Assembly: GCA_963770765.1 (NCBI GenBank)
Contig: CAVYQS010000014.1
Span: 62,001 to 126,000, forward strand
Source of the DNA: CAVPCY01 sp963770765
GTDB taxonomy: Bacteria > Actinomycetota > Coriobacteriia > Anaerosomatales > PHET01
Direction of reading: 5' to 3'
DNA length: 64,000 nt
Position 1 is the stretch's first letter; the number at the start of each line of letters is the position of its first letter. Below are positions 55,258-64,000 of this stretch, one piece after another. Position numbers and translations under genes: made by a program. The notes below the pieces were generated by a model. It searched no databases and was not told the DNA's origin. It saw nothing but the letters and a program-made list of their open reading frames with translations.

Positions 55258-56472
55258 ATGCTTGACGTCGCAGTGAGAACCGACGGTATCGACGCTCGCG
55301 TGAGTGAGTTCGTCGCCCGTCGCGAAGCACTCAAGGCAGCGGACCGGTACTTCTATCTGCAGCCAACGGTCGGCAAGACCAACCATCGCGTCCGGATGGC
55401 CGACGGCCGTGAGATGGTTCAACTCGCGTCCTACAGCTACTTGGGGCTCATCGGTCACCCGCGGATCGAGGCAGCCGCGCGTGAGGCGATAGACACCTAT
55501 GGCACTGGAGCGGGTGGGGTCAGACTCCTCACCGGAACGACGGACCTTCACGAACGACTCGAGGAGCGCATCGCCCGATTCTCAAAGCGCGAGGATTCCG
55601 CCGTCTACTCAAGCGGCTACGTGACCAACGTCGCCATCATCACCGGGCTGACCGGACCGGGCGACCTTGTCTTGATGGACAAGCTGGACCATGCCTCGAT
55701 CGTCGATGGCTGCCTGCTGTCGGGTGCGAAGTGGGCCACCTACCGTCACAACGACATGGACCACCTCGAGCGGCTCCTCGTGAAGAGCGAGGGCTCGTAC
55801 GGCACGATCCTCGTCGTTGCGGACTCGGTGTTCTCCATGGACGGCGACGTGATGGACCTGCCGCGCACAAAGCAACTGTGCGTGAAATATGGCGCGCGAC
55901 TGATGGTGGACGAGGCGCATTCGATCGGATCGCTCGGAGCGACGGGCCACGGTATCGAAGAGCACTTCGACATGTACGGCAGCATCGACCTCAAGATGGG
56001 GACTCTGTCGAAGTCGATCCCGAGTGTGGGAGGCTATCTCGCCGCATCCAAGGACATCGTGGAGTTTCAGCGTCACATGTCCCGCCCGTTCATCTTCTCG
56101 GCGGCTCTGCCGCCCGCCCAGACGGCGGCCGCTCTTGCCGCGTTCGACGTCATCGAAGACGAACCGTGGCGCGTTTCCGACCTCCACGCCATTCAGCAAC
56201 GCTACTCTGAAGGCTTGAAGGCTCAAGGGTGGAACACCATGAAGTCCACCACGTGCGTCGTGCCGGTGCTCGTCGGCGACGAAGCGAGGACGATGGACCT
56301 GACTCGTCTGCTGTTCGATCGTGGGGTCTTCGTGTGCCCGATCGTCCATCCGGCCGTACCGCGGGGTCTGGACAGGCTGCGTACCTGTCTCATGGCAACG
56401 CACACCGCCGATGATATCGACCAGGCTCTCGATGCCTTCGCTGAGGCCGGTACGGCGCTCGGCCTCATCTAG
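55258..56472 (+). CDS. Alpha-oxoamine synthase (8-amino-7-oxononanoate synthase / KBL / SPT family)
   Basis: 404 residues, fold-type I PLP enzyme. YSYLGLIGHPRI; GTGAGGVRLLTGTTDLHERLE (in parts); the PLP-stacking His in DKLDHASIVDGC; DEAHSIGSLGATGHGIEEHF; and the Lys that binds PLP in GTLSKSIPSVGGYLA. The family condenses an acyl-CoA with an amino acid. There is no bioA, bioD or tdh nearby, so biotin or threonine use is not supported. Serine palmitoyltransferase-like or lipid-type use is possible. An N-terminal arm RREALKAADRYFYLQPT is SPT-like. It stands alone with the TGTGTACA repeats upstream. Confidence 0.8.
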   Translation: MLDVAVRTDGIDARVSEFVARREALKAADRYFYLQPTVGKTNHRVRMADGREMVQLASYSYLGLIGHPRIEAAAREAIDTYGTGAGGVRLLTGTTDLHERLEERIARFSKREDSAVYSSGYVTNVAIITGLTGPGDLVLMDKLDHASIVDGCLLSGAKWATYRHNDMDHLERLLVKSEGSYGTILVVADSVFSMDGDVMDLPRTKQLCVKYGARLMVDEAHSIGSLGATGHGIEEHFDMYGSIDLKMGTLSKSIPSVGGYLAASKDIVEFQRHMSRPFIFSAALPPAQTAAALAAFDVIEDEPWRVSDLHAIQQRYSEGLKAQGWNTMKSTTCVVPVLVGDEARTMDLTRLLFDRGVFVCPIVHPAVPRGLDRLRTCLMATHTADDIDQALDAFAEAGTALGLI

Positions 56473-56573
56473 CGGAAGGGCTGCTGGCGCCCACTCCCTG
56501 CTGTTAGAATCGTGCGCGAGCCCATGAGGTGCCGCGTTCGCAGGCCCCGCCGGCCATGCTAGGAGGGGAGCCG

Positions 56574-58737
56574 ATGAACCTGCAGACGAACGCCGCTGCT
56601 CGCGTGGGCAGCCCCACGATGGCAGCTGCGTGGGCCGGGCTGCCGATCGTCGTGATTCTCTACGCAACTCCTTCGCTACGGTGCTTCAGGCCATCTAGCC
56701 GATCTTGCCGGTCAGATCGTGTACCTTGTTCCTCCGATTCTCGCAGCGGCCTTCACCTGCGCGGCCGCGTGGCTTGCAACAGCAGGGTCTCGCGCCAGGA
56801 TCATCTGGTCGCTGCTTGCAGTTGCGACGAGCCTCATGTTCGTGAGCGAGGCCTACTTCAGCTGGGCCTACCTCACGAATGCGACCGCCTCCCTGCGCGA
56901 TACGGTGTTCGACGCGATCAATGCGTTCGCTTTCGTCGCTCTCGTGGCGATGCTTCTCGCTGGGCTTGCAGTGGATCGAATGGGATGGCCACGGATCGTC
57001 GGGGCGCTTCTGGACAGCGTCGCGCTGACGACGGTGTGTCTCGTCGCGCTCACGCGTGTGTGGGTGTGGGTAGGGGTTGATGCGATAGAGCCCATGCAAG
57101 CGTTGCGCATGGCCACGTACAGCCTCGGCGGCGCCGCGCTGCTACTGCTCGACGCGGGTCTCGCCGCTCGGACTCCCAGGCCACAGTGGCGGCAGCAATG
57201 GGTCGTACTGACGTTGAGCGCGGTCGCCGTGTACTCGGTCGCTCTGATGCTGTGGCCGTGGTGGAACCTTGCTGTCATCGATCTCGGATCCTGGCGTGCC
57301 CTCGAGGCCGCGATAGCCATCCTCTTCATGCTCGGCTACTACCTGGTGTTCCTCGCCGGGCTGGGGCGGGTGATCCACGCCGATGAGCCCTGGACACGGG
57401 TCACGTCAGTCAGCACCCGGCCCCGGGACGCTTGGCCCGCCGCCCTTGTGTCGGCGGCCGTGCTCCTCTCGGTGATCGTCTTGGGGTGGGCCACGTTCGA
57501 GTCTCGAATCGGTTCACCCGAGCACCTGATCTATCTGCTCGGTCTGATCGTGACCACCGTGTGCATGGTCGGACGAACCGTGCTCGCAGCCGTGGAGTCC
57601 GAGTCCGCCCGTAGTCTGATGAGGATCGACAGGGTGTCTGGTGCCCTTGACCCTCGTCAACTTGATGCCCGCCTCACCGGCGCTGTCTCCGTCGCTCGGC
57701 GGTTCGGGGATCGCAGCGCCCTGTTCATTCTGGATTTGGATGACTTCCGGGTACTGAACGAGATCGCCGGACGGGATCAGGCGGACGAGGCTTTGAGACG
57801 AGTCGCGCAGGCGCTGCGCGAGAGCAGTCCCGGGACGGCGGGGGTCTACCGGCTCTCAGGTGATGAGTTCGCTGTGCTGGCACATGTGAGCGGCCGCCAC
57901 CAGGCGACCGCGATGGCCGCCAGAATGGTCGCGGCTGTGCGCGACGCAAGCACTGACGACATCCGCCTGAGCGCCTCCCTGGGATTCGCCGTGTGTCCTG
58001 ACGACGCCGTCACGGCCGAGACTCTCATCAGGTACGCGGATGTCGCCGTCGCGTGGGCGAAGCGGCATGGCAAGGGGCGCTATGCCGCGTTCGACCACCG
58101 AGTAGCAGCGGCGCTAGGTGCCCATGATTCCCGAGAGGAACCATCACTGGACGATGTCGGGAAGGACGTCGCGCGGGCGTTGGTCGCAGCGTCGGATGCT
58201 CGTGACCCCTACAACCACCGACACTCGCGGGGAGTCGCCGCTCTCGCGTGCCTCCTCGCGGAAGCACTTCCGCACACGACGGTGGACATCGAACGCCTGA
58301 GACTGGCGGCGATGCTGCATGACATCGGCAAGATCGGGCTGCCGAGCTCGGGAGGCCGGGGCGGTGCCCGCCCCGTCGATGCGCTGACAGCTCGCGCACA
58401 CTGCGAGCTCGGAGCCAGGATGCTCGGTGCTGCGCACATGGACGACATCGCATCATGGGTGCTCCACCACCACGAACGCTGGGATGGATCCGGCTATCCA
58501 AGTGGCTTGCGCGGCGAGGCCATTCCGCTTGAGTCTCGGATCATAGCCCTCGCTGATGCCTACGACTCGTTGACGTTCGGGCCGCGCGCCGGCGGGCCCT
58601 TGACCCGCGCCGCTGCCCTCCAAGAGATCGACCAGGGCATCGCATCTCGTTTCGATCCGTCACTCGCAGAGGAGTTCATCCGAGCGGTCGGCTCCACACA
58701 GGCGCTCGGATGGTCCAACCAGTGGCCCGCTGCATGA
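56574..58737 (+). CDS. Membrane SGDEF + HD-GYP cyclic di-GMP protein, with a frameshift near the start
   Basis: ATG 56574 follows AGGAGGGG. The first 30 residues (AAAWAGLPIVVILYA) are a membrane helix; near 56660 a +1 shift leads to YGASGHLADLAGQIVYLVPP and the rest. About eight or nine helices fill residues 10-310. The GGDEF domain has LFILDLDDFRVLNEIAGRDQ and SGDEF in place of GGDEF (YRLSGDEFAVLA), a change that many cyclases tolerate. The C-terminal HD-GYP domain is intact: LHDIGKIGLP, HHHERWDGSGYPSGLRGEAIP. It could make and break cyclic di-GMP, or bind it. Repaired length is about 720 residues. It shares ATGA with its paralogue downstream. Confidence 0.8.
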
Positions 58738-60911
58738 ATGGGACTCCCGAGCAGATGGCGCGCCCTGCGCGTTTCGGCTGGTGGATCGTCGCCGGGATGC
58801 TGCTCGCGGTCAATGGGGCCGTGCTGTTGGCCGGCCCCGACTCGATGCTCAGGCAGCAACCTGCTCTCGACATCCTTTCATACCTCGTGCCCATGGGCAT
58901 CGCCGGCCTTCTCGCCGGTATCCTGAGCACGAGGGCCCGTACTCCGATCGAACGGTCCTTCTGGGCCACCTTCGCACTGAGCTTCACGGCCTTGTTCTTC
59001 GCGGAGTGCTATTGGACGTGGTACGTGCTTGCGGTCGATGCCGATGGGCCGCCACTCAGCAATCCGGTCACGGCGCTGTATGCCTTGGCCCTCGCGCTCT
59101 TCCTCTCCCTGGTCGTCAGACTCACCAAGCCCGCCACATACTCACCGTGGCGCTACATACGTCTGTTGACCGACGTGGTCGTCGGCGCCTGGGCTTGCAT
59201 ACCCATCGTCTACTGGGTCTGGACGTACCCTCTCATCGGCGACGTGGACGGTGGGGGCCCACTTGCTGCCGCCGTCGCAGCGATCTACCCCGTGATGGGC
59301 GTCTTCATCGCCGGAGCGACCCTGACCACCTTGTGGAGCCTTACGCGCCGTCGCTGGCGAGGTTGGCACTGGGCGGTCGCATCAGCGTTGTGGCTCTTCT
59401 CGGCGACCATGGTGCTCTATCCCGTGTGGCGCCTCGAGACACTCAGCACCGCCGGAGCGCCCTCTTCATGGTACGCCTCGCTCCTGGGGTTCGCGCTGCT
59501 CATCCTGGTGGGTGCGCAGATCTCTCGCCTGACCCGCGATGAAGGGGAGGCCGACTCCCAGCAAGAGGTGTTTGCTCCCGCGACCGCGCCGCGGTGGGTG
59601 GCCGTGGGCTACCCGGTGGCCGTGTCGTGCGGTCTTGTGTGGCTCGGATGGACCGCCCTGGTGCATGGCCGGGACCCGGAGGGGCCGGCCCTCGTGTTCT
59701 TCGCATGGACGCTTGCGATACTGCTCGCCGCCCGCAGCTGCCTCGCGGCGGTGGAAGTCGCCGCGTATCACCGGAACGCTCATACCGACGCCCTCACAGG
59801 CGCCCTGGTCCGAAGTGACTTCGAATCGACCCTCGCGGAATCCGTGCTGGTCGCGATCGACGCTCGCGTCTCGCTCGCACTCGTAGTCGTCGATATCGCC
59901 CCAGCGCCACGTTCCGACGGTGTGCTGCTCCCCTCTGGGTCGGTCCCGGAACTGAGAGGTACTCTGGCGGCTATCACACGCGATATCCGCGCCACCCACG
60001 GACCGTTCATGCTCGGTTCATCCCGATTCGCCTACATCATGGAGCAGACGAGCGCCGAGCGTGCTCGTGAGGCCGCGCTGAGGACGTGGCGCGGCCTTCG
60101 GGATGGTGGAGGACCGTCGGCGGCACGCACCCACATCGCATTCGGGATCGCCGCGATTCCGGCGTCATCATCGGACGCGGACTCACTTGTGTCCGCTGCG
60201 CATGCCGCAGCGGACCTGGCCCCGGCCTCCGAAGACGAGCCCATAGCCATGTACGACGACCGGAATGCTTCGTTGCCCTCAGGTGACGTGGAGCACCGCA
60301 CTCGGATGCGCGCGTTCCGTGAAGCGGTGCGGGGACTGGCACAGGCGGTGGATGCTCGCGATCCGTACACGAAGGACCATTCCACCAACGTCAGCGACCT
60401 TGCTGCGGCGCTGGCCCAGGTCCTTGGCATGACCGATTCAGACACCCAGGTAATCGCCTTGGCGTCGCTGGTTCACGATGTGGGGAAGGTCGGTGTGAGC
60501 GATGACGTCCTCCTCGCCGGTGATGACATCAGTGACGCCGGCCGAGCGTCGCTGAGAGCTCACCCCACGCTCGGAGAGGCCATCTTGCTGCCTGCCAGGG
60601 TGGAGGCGATCCTGCCCATCGTGCGTCACCATCACGAGCGGTGGGACGGTTCGGGGTATCCTGACGGGCTCTCCGGCGCGTCGATTCCGCAGGGCGCACG
60701 CATCTTGGCTGTGTGCGATTCGTTTGAGAGCATGACGGCGCCACGTTCCTGGCGGCATGCGATGACCGTTGAGGCGGCGCTGAACCGGATCGAGGGTGCC
60801 GCGGGGACACGGTTCGATCCGACCATCGCGCGAGCCTTCGTGCGGATGGTCAAAGCCCTTGGCACACACGGTGGAACCCAGTCGGCCGTGTTCGGCAGGG
60901 CCGAGGTGTAG
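58734..60911 (+). CDS. Paralogous membrane HD-GYP protein with a degenerate GGDEF domain
   Basis: 725 residues from ATG 58734, overlapping the upstream stop. About nine helices occupy residues 15-330, laid out as in the gene before it. A GGDEF-like start is kept (HTDALTGALVRSDFE), but the active-site loop reads GSSRFAYIME with no GGDEF or SGDEF, so cyclase activity is unlikely. The HD-GYP domain is complete: DARDPYTKDHSTNVSDLAAAL, LVHDVGKVGVS, HHHERWDGSGYPDG. It should be a cyclic di-GMP phosphodiesterase. ATG 58710 is an alternative start. The pair probably arose by duplication and may work as a complex. The gene converges on korB. Confidence 0.82.
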   Translation: MNGTPEQMARPARFGWWIVAGMLLAVNGAVLLAGPDSMLRQQPALDILSYLVPMGIAGLLAGILSTRARTPIERSFWATFALSFTALFFAECYWTWYVLAVDADGPPLSNPVTALYALALALFLSLVVRLTKPATYSPWRYIRLLTDVVVGAWACIPIVYWVWTYPLIGDVDGGGPLAAAVAAIYPVMGVFIAGATLTTLWSLTRRRWRGWHWAVASALWLFSATMVLYPVWRLETLSTAGAPSSWYASLLGFALLILVGAQISRLTRDEGEADSQQEVFAPATAPRWVAVGYPVAVSCGLVWLGWTALVHGRDPEGPALVFFAWTLAILLAARSCLAAVEVAAYHRNAHTDALTGALVRSDFESTLAESVLVAIDARVSLALVVVDIAPAPRSDGVLLPSGSVPELRGTLAAITRDIRATHGPFMLGSSRFAYIMEQTSAERAREAALRTWRGLRDGGGPSAARTHIAFGIAAIPASSSDADSLVSAAHAAADLAPASEDEPIAMYDDRNASLPSGDVEHRTRMRAFREAVRGLAQAVDARDPYTKDHSTNVSDLAAALAQVLGMTDSDTQVIALASLVHDVGKVGVSDDVLLAGDDISDAGRASLRAHPTLGEAILLPARVEAILPIVRHHHERWDGSGYPDGLSGASIPQGARILAVCDSFESMTAPRSWRHAMTVEAALNRIEGAAGTRFDPTIARAFVRMVKALGTHGGTQSAVFGRAEV

Positions 60912-60927
60912 CGACCCCGGCGGCGGC

Positions 60928-61809
60928 CTAAAGCCGCATCATCAGCTCACGCACGTCTCGTGGTTCACGTGCAGCGAGGTGTCCGGGTCGCTGGGCGGCA
61001 CTCGCGCCGTCCGCGTAGGTGGGCGTGCCGTGCTCTTGGTAGTACACGCCGATCGGGACCCGGCACTCATCGGGCGTGCATGCGAGCTCGTGGAAGGAGG
61101 TCATGGACATCTCAAGCGCGGCGTTTCGATCTCCGGTGTCCCAGCCGCTGTCTTCCAGCTTGTAGACGCGCTCCCGGAACCACGAGAAGGTGTTGAGCTT
61201 GTTCCACGTGACGCACGGCTGGAACACATCCACGATCGCGAACCCGCGGTGAGTCAAGGCCTGCACGTACAAGTCGGTCAAGTGGGGGATGTCGCCGGCG
61301 AACCCGCGTGCGACGAAGGTCGCCCCTTCGGCCAAGGCAAGGCCGATCGGGTTGACCGGCTGCTCGAGTACTCCGGAAGGCGTCGAGACCGTCGGCATGA
61401 GGTGATCTGTCGTGGGTGACGCCTGTCCGGTTGTCAGGCCGTAGATCTGATTGTCGTGGGCGATGACGGTGAGGTCGATGTTTCGACGGACCGAGTGCAC
61501 GTAGTGCCCCAGTCCGATGCCGTACCCGTCGCCATCGCCCATCTCCACGATGACCTTCTGGTCGGGGCGCGTGAGCGCGAATCCTGTGGCGGGTGGAAGG
61601 GAGCGACCATGCAGCGCATGCATGCCCTGGACATCGTAGAAGTCGGCCCCGTTACCGTGGCACCCGATGCCCCAGAACATGGTGAACTGGTCCTTCTCCC
61701 AGCCTAGCTCGGCGAGAGCCTTCTTCAGCGCTTCGAACATGCCGAAGTTCCCGCACCCGGGGCACCAGGTCGGACGATTCGCGTTGGTGAAGTCCTTGGG
61801 CTCGGCCAT
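60928..61809 (-). CDS. korB: 2-oxoacid:ferredoxin oxidoreductase, beta subunit
   Basis: 293 residues. Binds thiamin diphosphate and a [4Fe-4S] cluster. Cys motif TWCPGCGNFGM and GIGCHGNGADFY; TPP/Mg site EMGDGDGYGIGLGHYVHS and HDNQIYGLTTGQASPT; late Cys in VFQPCVTWNKLNT. The HGxxLPxATG segment HGRSLPPATGF is typical of 2-oxoglutarate/2-oxoisovalerate-type beta subunits. ATG 61809 starts three bases after the alpha stop, with AGAGGAG in the alpha end. Electrons would go to ferredoxin. Confidence 0.92.
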   Translation of the reverse strand: MAEPKDFTNANRPTWCPGCGNFGMFEALKKALAELGWEKDQFTMFWGIGCHGNGADFYDVQGMHALHGRSLPPATGFALTRPDQKVIVEMGDGDGYGIGLGHYVHSVRRNIDLTVIAHDNQIYGLTTGQASPTTDHLMPTVSTPSGVLEQPVNPIGLALAEGATFVARGFAGDIPHLTDLYVQALTHRGFAIVDVFQPCVTWNKLNTFSWFRERVYKLEDSGWDTGDRNAALEMSMTSFHELACTPDECRVPIGVYYQEHGTPTYADGASAAQRPGHLAAREPRDVRELMMRL

Positions 61810-61811
61810 GA

Positions 61812-63617
61812 TCACATATCTCCTCTGAAGTCGATCGCACCTGCGGCAGTGAGCCGCACGGGCTCACCGAGATGCCCCTTCACCGTGGAGTACACAAGCT
61901 CCGGTGAGATCGGACGGCCATCGGACCGTCGGAGGTTGGCGTCGGGGGCGATCAGGCACTGCTCGCGAATCAATCCCTCGAGCTGGCCCGTGTGGTTTCC
62001 TTCAACCACGAGCGTGTATGCCGCCGTATCGAGGAACGCGCGCACCTCTTCGGCAGGGAAGGGCCAGACCGTCACCACCTGTAGCGCGTTGACGGAGTGT
62101 CCCTCGGCCGCGAGCCATCCGATCGCCTCACGCACCGGCATGATGGTCGTCCCGAAGCATACGATGCTCACCTGCGCGCCTTCCTCGCCATGGATCACCG
62201 GTCCCGGCACCAGCGTGCGCGCGAGTTCGAGCTTCCGCATGCGCTTCTCGTTCTGTGCGGTCCGATTCGCTGCACTCTCGCCTTGGGCGCCGTAGCCGGA
62301 TTCATCGTGTTCGTAGGAGTTGACGATCTGCACCGAGCCGACGACGCCAGGTATGGCGCGAGGCGATACCCCGGTTTCGGTGACCGCGTAGCGCCGGTAC
62401 TCGTCGACGGAGCCCTCCGTGATGAGCGGGCCACGCGTGATCTCGACCGCGTCGTTATCGAACGGATCACTCGTCTTCCGGTTGTCGGACAGGTAGGAGT
62501 CGCCGAGGATGATCACCGGCGTCTGGAGTTCATCGGCGAGGTTGAAGGCCTTCCACGTGAGCTCGAAGGCCTGGGTGTGGTCCCCGGGGGCCAGCACGAC
62601 ACGAGGAAACTCGCCTTGTGACGCATGGAGCGCGAAGCGCAGATCGCTTTGCTCGGTCCAGGTGGGCATGCCCGTGGCCGGTCCCGGACGCGTGAAGAGT
62701 CCCACGACGCAGGCGCTTTCGCTCACGCCTGCGAAGCCATAGCCTTCGACCATGAGAGAGAATCCGCCGCCGGCGGTCGCGCACATCGAGCGTGTGCCGC
62801 CGAAAGCTCCGCCGATGACCATGTTCATCGCGGCGATCTCGTCTTCGGTGTGCTTCACGACAACCCCGGCCTTCTCGCCGTGCTTCGCCATGAAGTGCAG
62901 CAGACTCGACGCCGGGGTCATGGGGTAGGCGCAGTACAGACCCACGCCAGCGGCCAGTGCGCCCAGACCGATCGACTCGTTCCCGTCGGCGAGAACGCGA
63001 GCCGTCGGCTCGTCGACCGAGGCCAGTCGGTAGGGGAAGGCGCACTTGGCCCCCATCGCGTGCTCGTAGCCGGCTGTGGCCACAGCGATGTTCTGCTCGG
63101 CGACCTCAGGTGGTTTGTGGGCGAACTGCGCCTTGATCGAGGAGACCAGCCCGTCGAGTGGGTACTCCATGTGACCCAGTGTGGCGCCCAGTGCCGCGAC
63201 GTTGCGCATGATCTTGATCCCGCCGGCGTCCTTGACGATCTGAGTGAGGGGGACGGGCACCAAGCACACGTCGTCGCGGTCCCGGACGGCGTCCCCGTGC
63301 TCGCCATCGGCCGGGTCGAAGATGATCGCTCCACCTTCGGTCAGCTCCGCGGCGTGAAGAAGCACCGTTGCCGCGTCGAGGGCCACCAGGACGTCGGTAG
63401 CCATCACATGCGAGTGGATCGGCCGCTCACTCACTCGAAGGTGATAGGTGTTGTGCCCGCCCTTGATCAGCGAGGGGTACTCGGTGAGGTCGTAGCAGTG
63501 GTAGCCGGCGTGCGCGAACACACGGGCCAGCGACTGGCCGGCGGCCTTGATCCCGAAGCCGGCGGGTCCGCCGATTCGAATACGGACCTCAGGACCGTAC
63601 GGAGCAGGCTGCTGCAT
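61812..63617 (-). CDS. korA: 2-oxoacid:ferredoxin oxidoreductase, fused gamma-alpha subunit
   Basis: 601 residues. Residues 1-190 are the gamma domain: RIGGPAGFGIKAAGQSLARV, TEYPSLIKGGHNTYHLRVSE. The alpha pyrimidine-binding domain follows from about residue 200: YPMTPASSLLHFMAKHGEKA and EDEIAAMNMVIGGAFGGTRSMCATAGGGFSLM, quoted in parts. The C-terminal domain II carries VPGPVIHGEEGAQVSI. The gamma-alpha order fits KorA rather than pyruvate-type enzymes, but substrate is not certain. ATG 63617 follows GAGAGGAAAC. Divergent from coaBC; region 63618-63740 is shared upstream DNA. Confidence 0.92.
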   Translation of the reverse strand: MQQPAPYGPEVRIRIGGPAGFGIKAAGQSLARVFAHAGYHCYDLTEYPSLIKGGHNTYHLRVSERPIHSHVMATDVLVALDAATVLLHAAELTEGGAIIFDPADGEHGDAVRDRDDVCLVPVPLTQIVKDAGGIKIMRNVAALGATLGHMEYPLDGLVSSIKAQFAHKPPEVAEQNIAVATAGYEHAMGAKCAFPYRLASVDEPTARVLADGNESIGLGALAAGVGLYCAYPMTPASSLLHFMAKHGEKAGVVVKHTEDEIAAMNMVIGGAFGGTRSMCATAGGGFSLMVEGYGFAGVSESACVVGLFTRPGPATGMPTWTEQSDLRFALHASQGEFPRVVLAPGDHTQAFELTWKAFNLADELQTPVIILGDSYLSDNRKTSDPFDNDAVEITRGPLITEGSVDEYRRYAVTETGVSPRAIPGVVGSVQIVNSYEHDESGYGAQGESAANRTAQNEKRMRKLELARTLVPGPVIHGEEGAQVSIVCFGTTIMPVREAIGWLAAEGHSVNALQVVTVWPFPAEEVRAFLDTAAYTLVVEGNHTGQLEGLIREQCLIAPDANLRRSDGRPISPELVYSTVKGHLGEPVRLTAAGAIDFRGDM

Positions 63618-63740
63618 GGTGTTTCCTCTCACATCGAAACGGCCGCCGCCTCACGGAATCGAAGCAGGAAGCGGCCCTACATGGTGGTTTGTTCCCGCAA
63701 GCGGGCATCACGCTCGGCAACTCGTGAGATACTCCCCAAC

Positions 63741-64000
63741 ATGAGCACATCACCCACACCAACCGTCGTTCTCGGCGTGAGCGGCTGCATCGCCGCCTAC
63801 AAGTCGTGCGAGCTGGTGCGCGTACTCACCAAGGCGGGCTGCACGGTCAAGGTGATCATGACGGATAACGCCACCCGCTTCGTCGGACCGGCTACCTTCA
63901 GAGCCCTGTCGGGCCAGCCCGTCGCCACCAGCCTGTGGGATGAGCCTGCCGAGAGGGTCCACCACGTGTCGCTGGCACAGGAGGCTGACGTCTTCGTGAT
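63741..64000 (+). CDS. coaBC: Phosphopantothenoylcysteine decarboxylase / synthase, 5' part
   Basis: Open from ATG 63741 to the window end, 86 codons seen. Reads TVVLGVSGCIAAYKSCELVR, the flavin-binding N-terminus of the CoaC domain, then MTDNATRFVGPATFRALSG and HHVSLAQEADVF with the active-site His region. CoaBC makes 4'-phosphopantetheine from phosphopantothenate and Cys. The CoaB half lies beyond the window. A GATACT -10 lies at about 63727 upstream. Confidence 0.9.
   Translation, partial: MSTSPTPTVVLGVSGCIAAYKSCELVRVLTKAGCTVKVIMTDNATRFVGPATFRALSGQPVATSLWDEPAERVHHVSLAQEADVFV

Overview
The window is high-GC DNA with almost no spacer, frequent GTG and TTG starts, and genes joined by ATGA or GTGA overlaps. 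An actinobacterial-type integration host factor beside gmk and rpoZ, a complex I operon without nuoE, nuoF and nuoG, a 2-oxoacid:ferredoxin oxidoreductase and a membrane polyferredoxin suggest an anaerobic member of the Actinomycetota, perhaps Coriobacteriia or a related deep lineage. That placement is inference from gene content; there is no rRNA in the window.

Layout. 0-5 kb: the 3' part of galE, a tRNA-Val with terminator, then on the minus strand a J-domain membrane protein, a glycosyltransferase and a broken asparagine-synthase-like gene. 4.6-6.7 kb: an ABC-F ATPase. 6.7-18.1 kb: nuoABCDHIJKLMN behind a promoter whose -35 lies in a Rex-like palindrome. Its nuoI is split by a complete GltD-like FAD/NAD(P)H oxidoreductase module. 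18.3-26.5 kb: a FlgM-like protein, a small membrane protein, a type IV pilus/type II secretion ATPase, deoB and a nucleoside phosphorylase, a DHH-CBS-tRNA nucleotidyltransferase fusion and an M50 protease. 26.6-33 kb: trpS, scpAB, rluB and late cobalamin genes (cobU, cobT, cobS and a phosphatase). 33-38.2 kb: a T-box leader, ileS, a DksA/TraR-like gene, lspA and rluD.

38.2-49.7 kb is a complete de novo UMP operon (pyrR-pyrB-pyrC-carA-usp-carB-pyrK-pyrD-pyrF-pyrE) behind a PyrR attenuation leader, with a universal stress protein gene between the two carbamoyl-phosphate synthase subunits. 49.7-53.4 kb: mihF-gmk-rpoZ-thiI and a queuosine-tRNA mannosyltransferase-like gene. 53.4-61 kb: a broken DJ-1/PfpI gene, a NapH-type polyferredoxin, an alpha-oxoamine synthase behind two TGTGTACA repeats, and two tandem membrane-anchored HD-GYP proteins. 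61-64 kb: korAB on the minus strand and the divergent start of coaBC.

The most interesting object is the NuoI-GltD fusion. In an operon with no NADH-oxidising module it could be the electron entry point of complex I. A second striking pattern is nine frameshifts in otherwise well-conserved genes, every one a net gain of one base in the direction of translation. This looks like insertion-type sequence error rather than decay, and it affects how nuoH, nuoJ, thiI, galE and others should be read. I saw no CRISPR array, insertion sequence, integrase or attachment site. The only intergenic stretch over 300 bases (about 32976-33379) is filled by the T-box leader.
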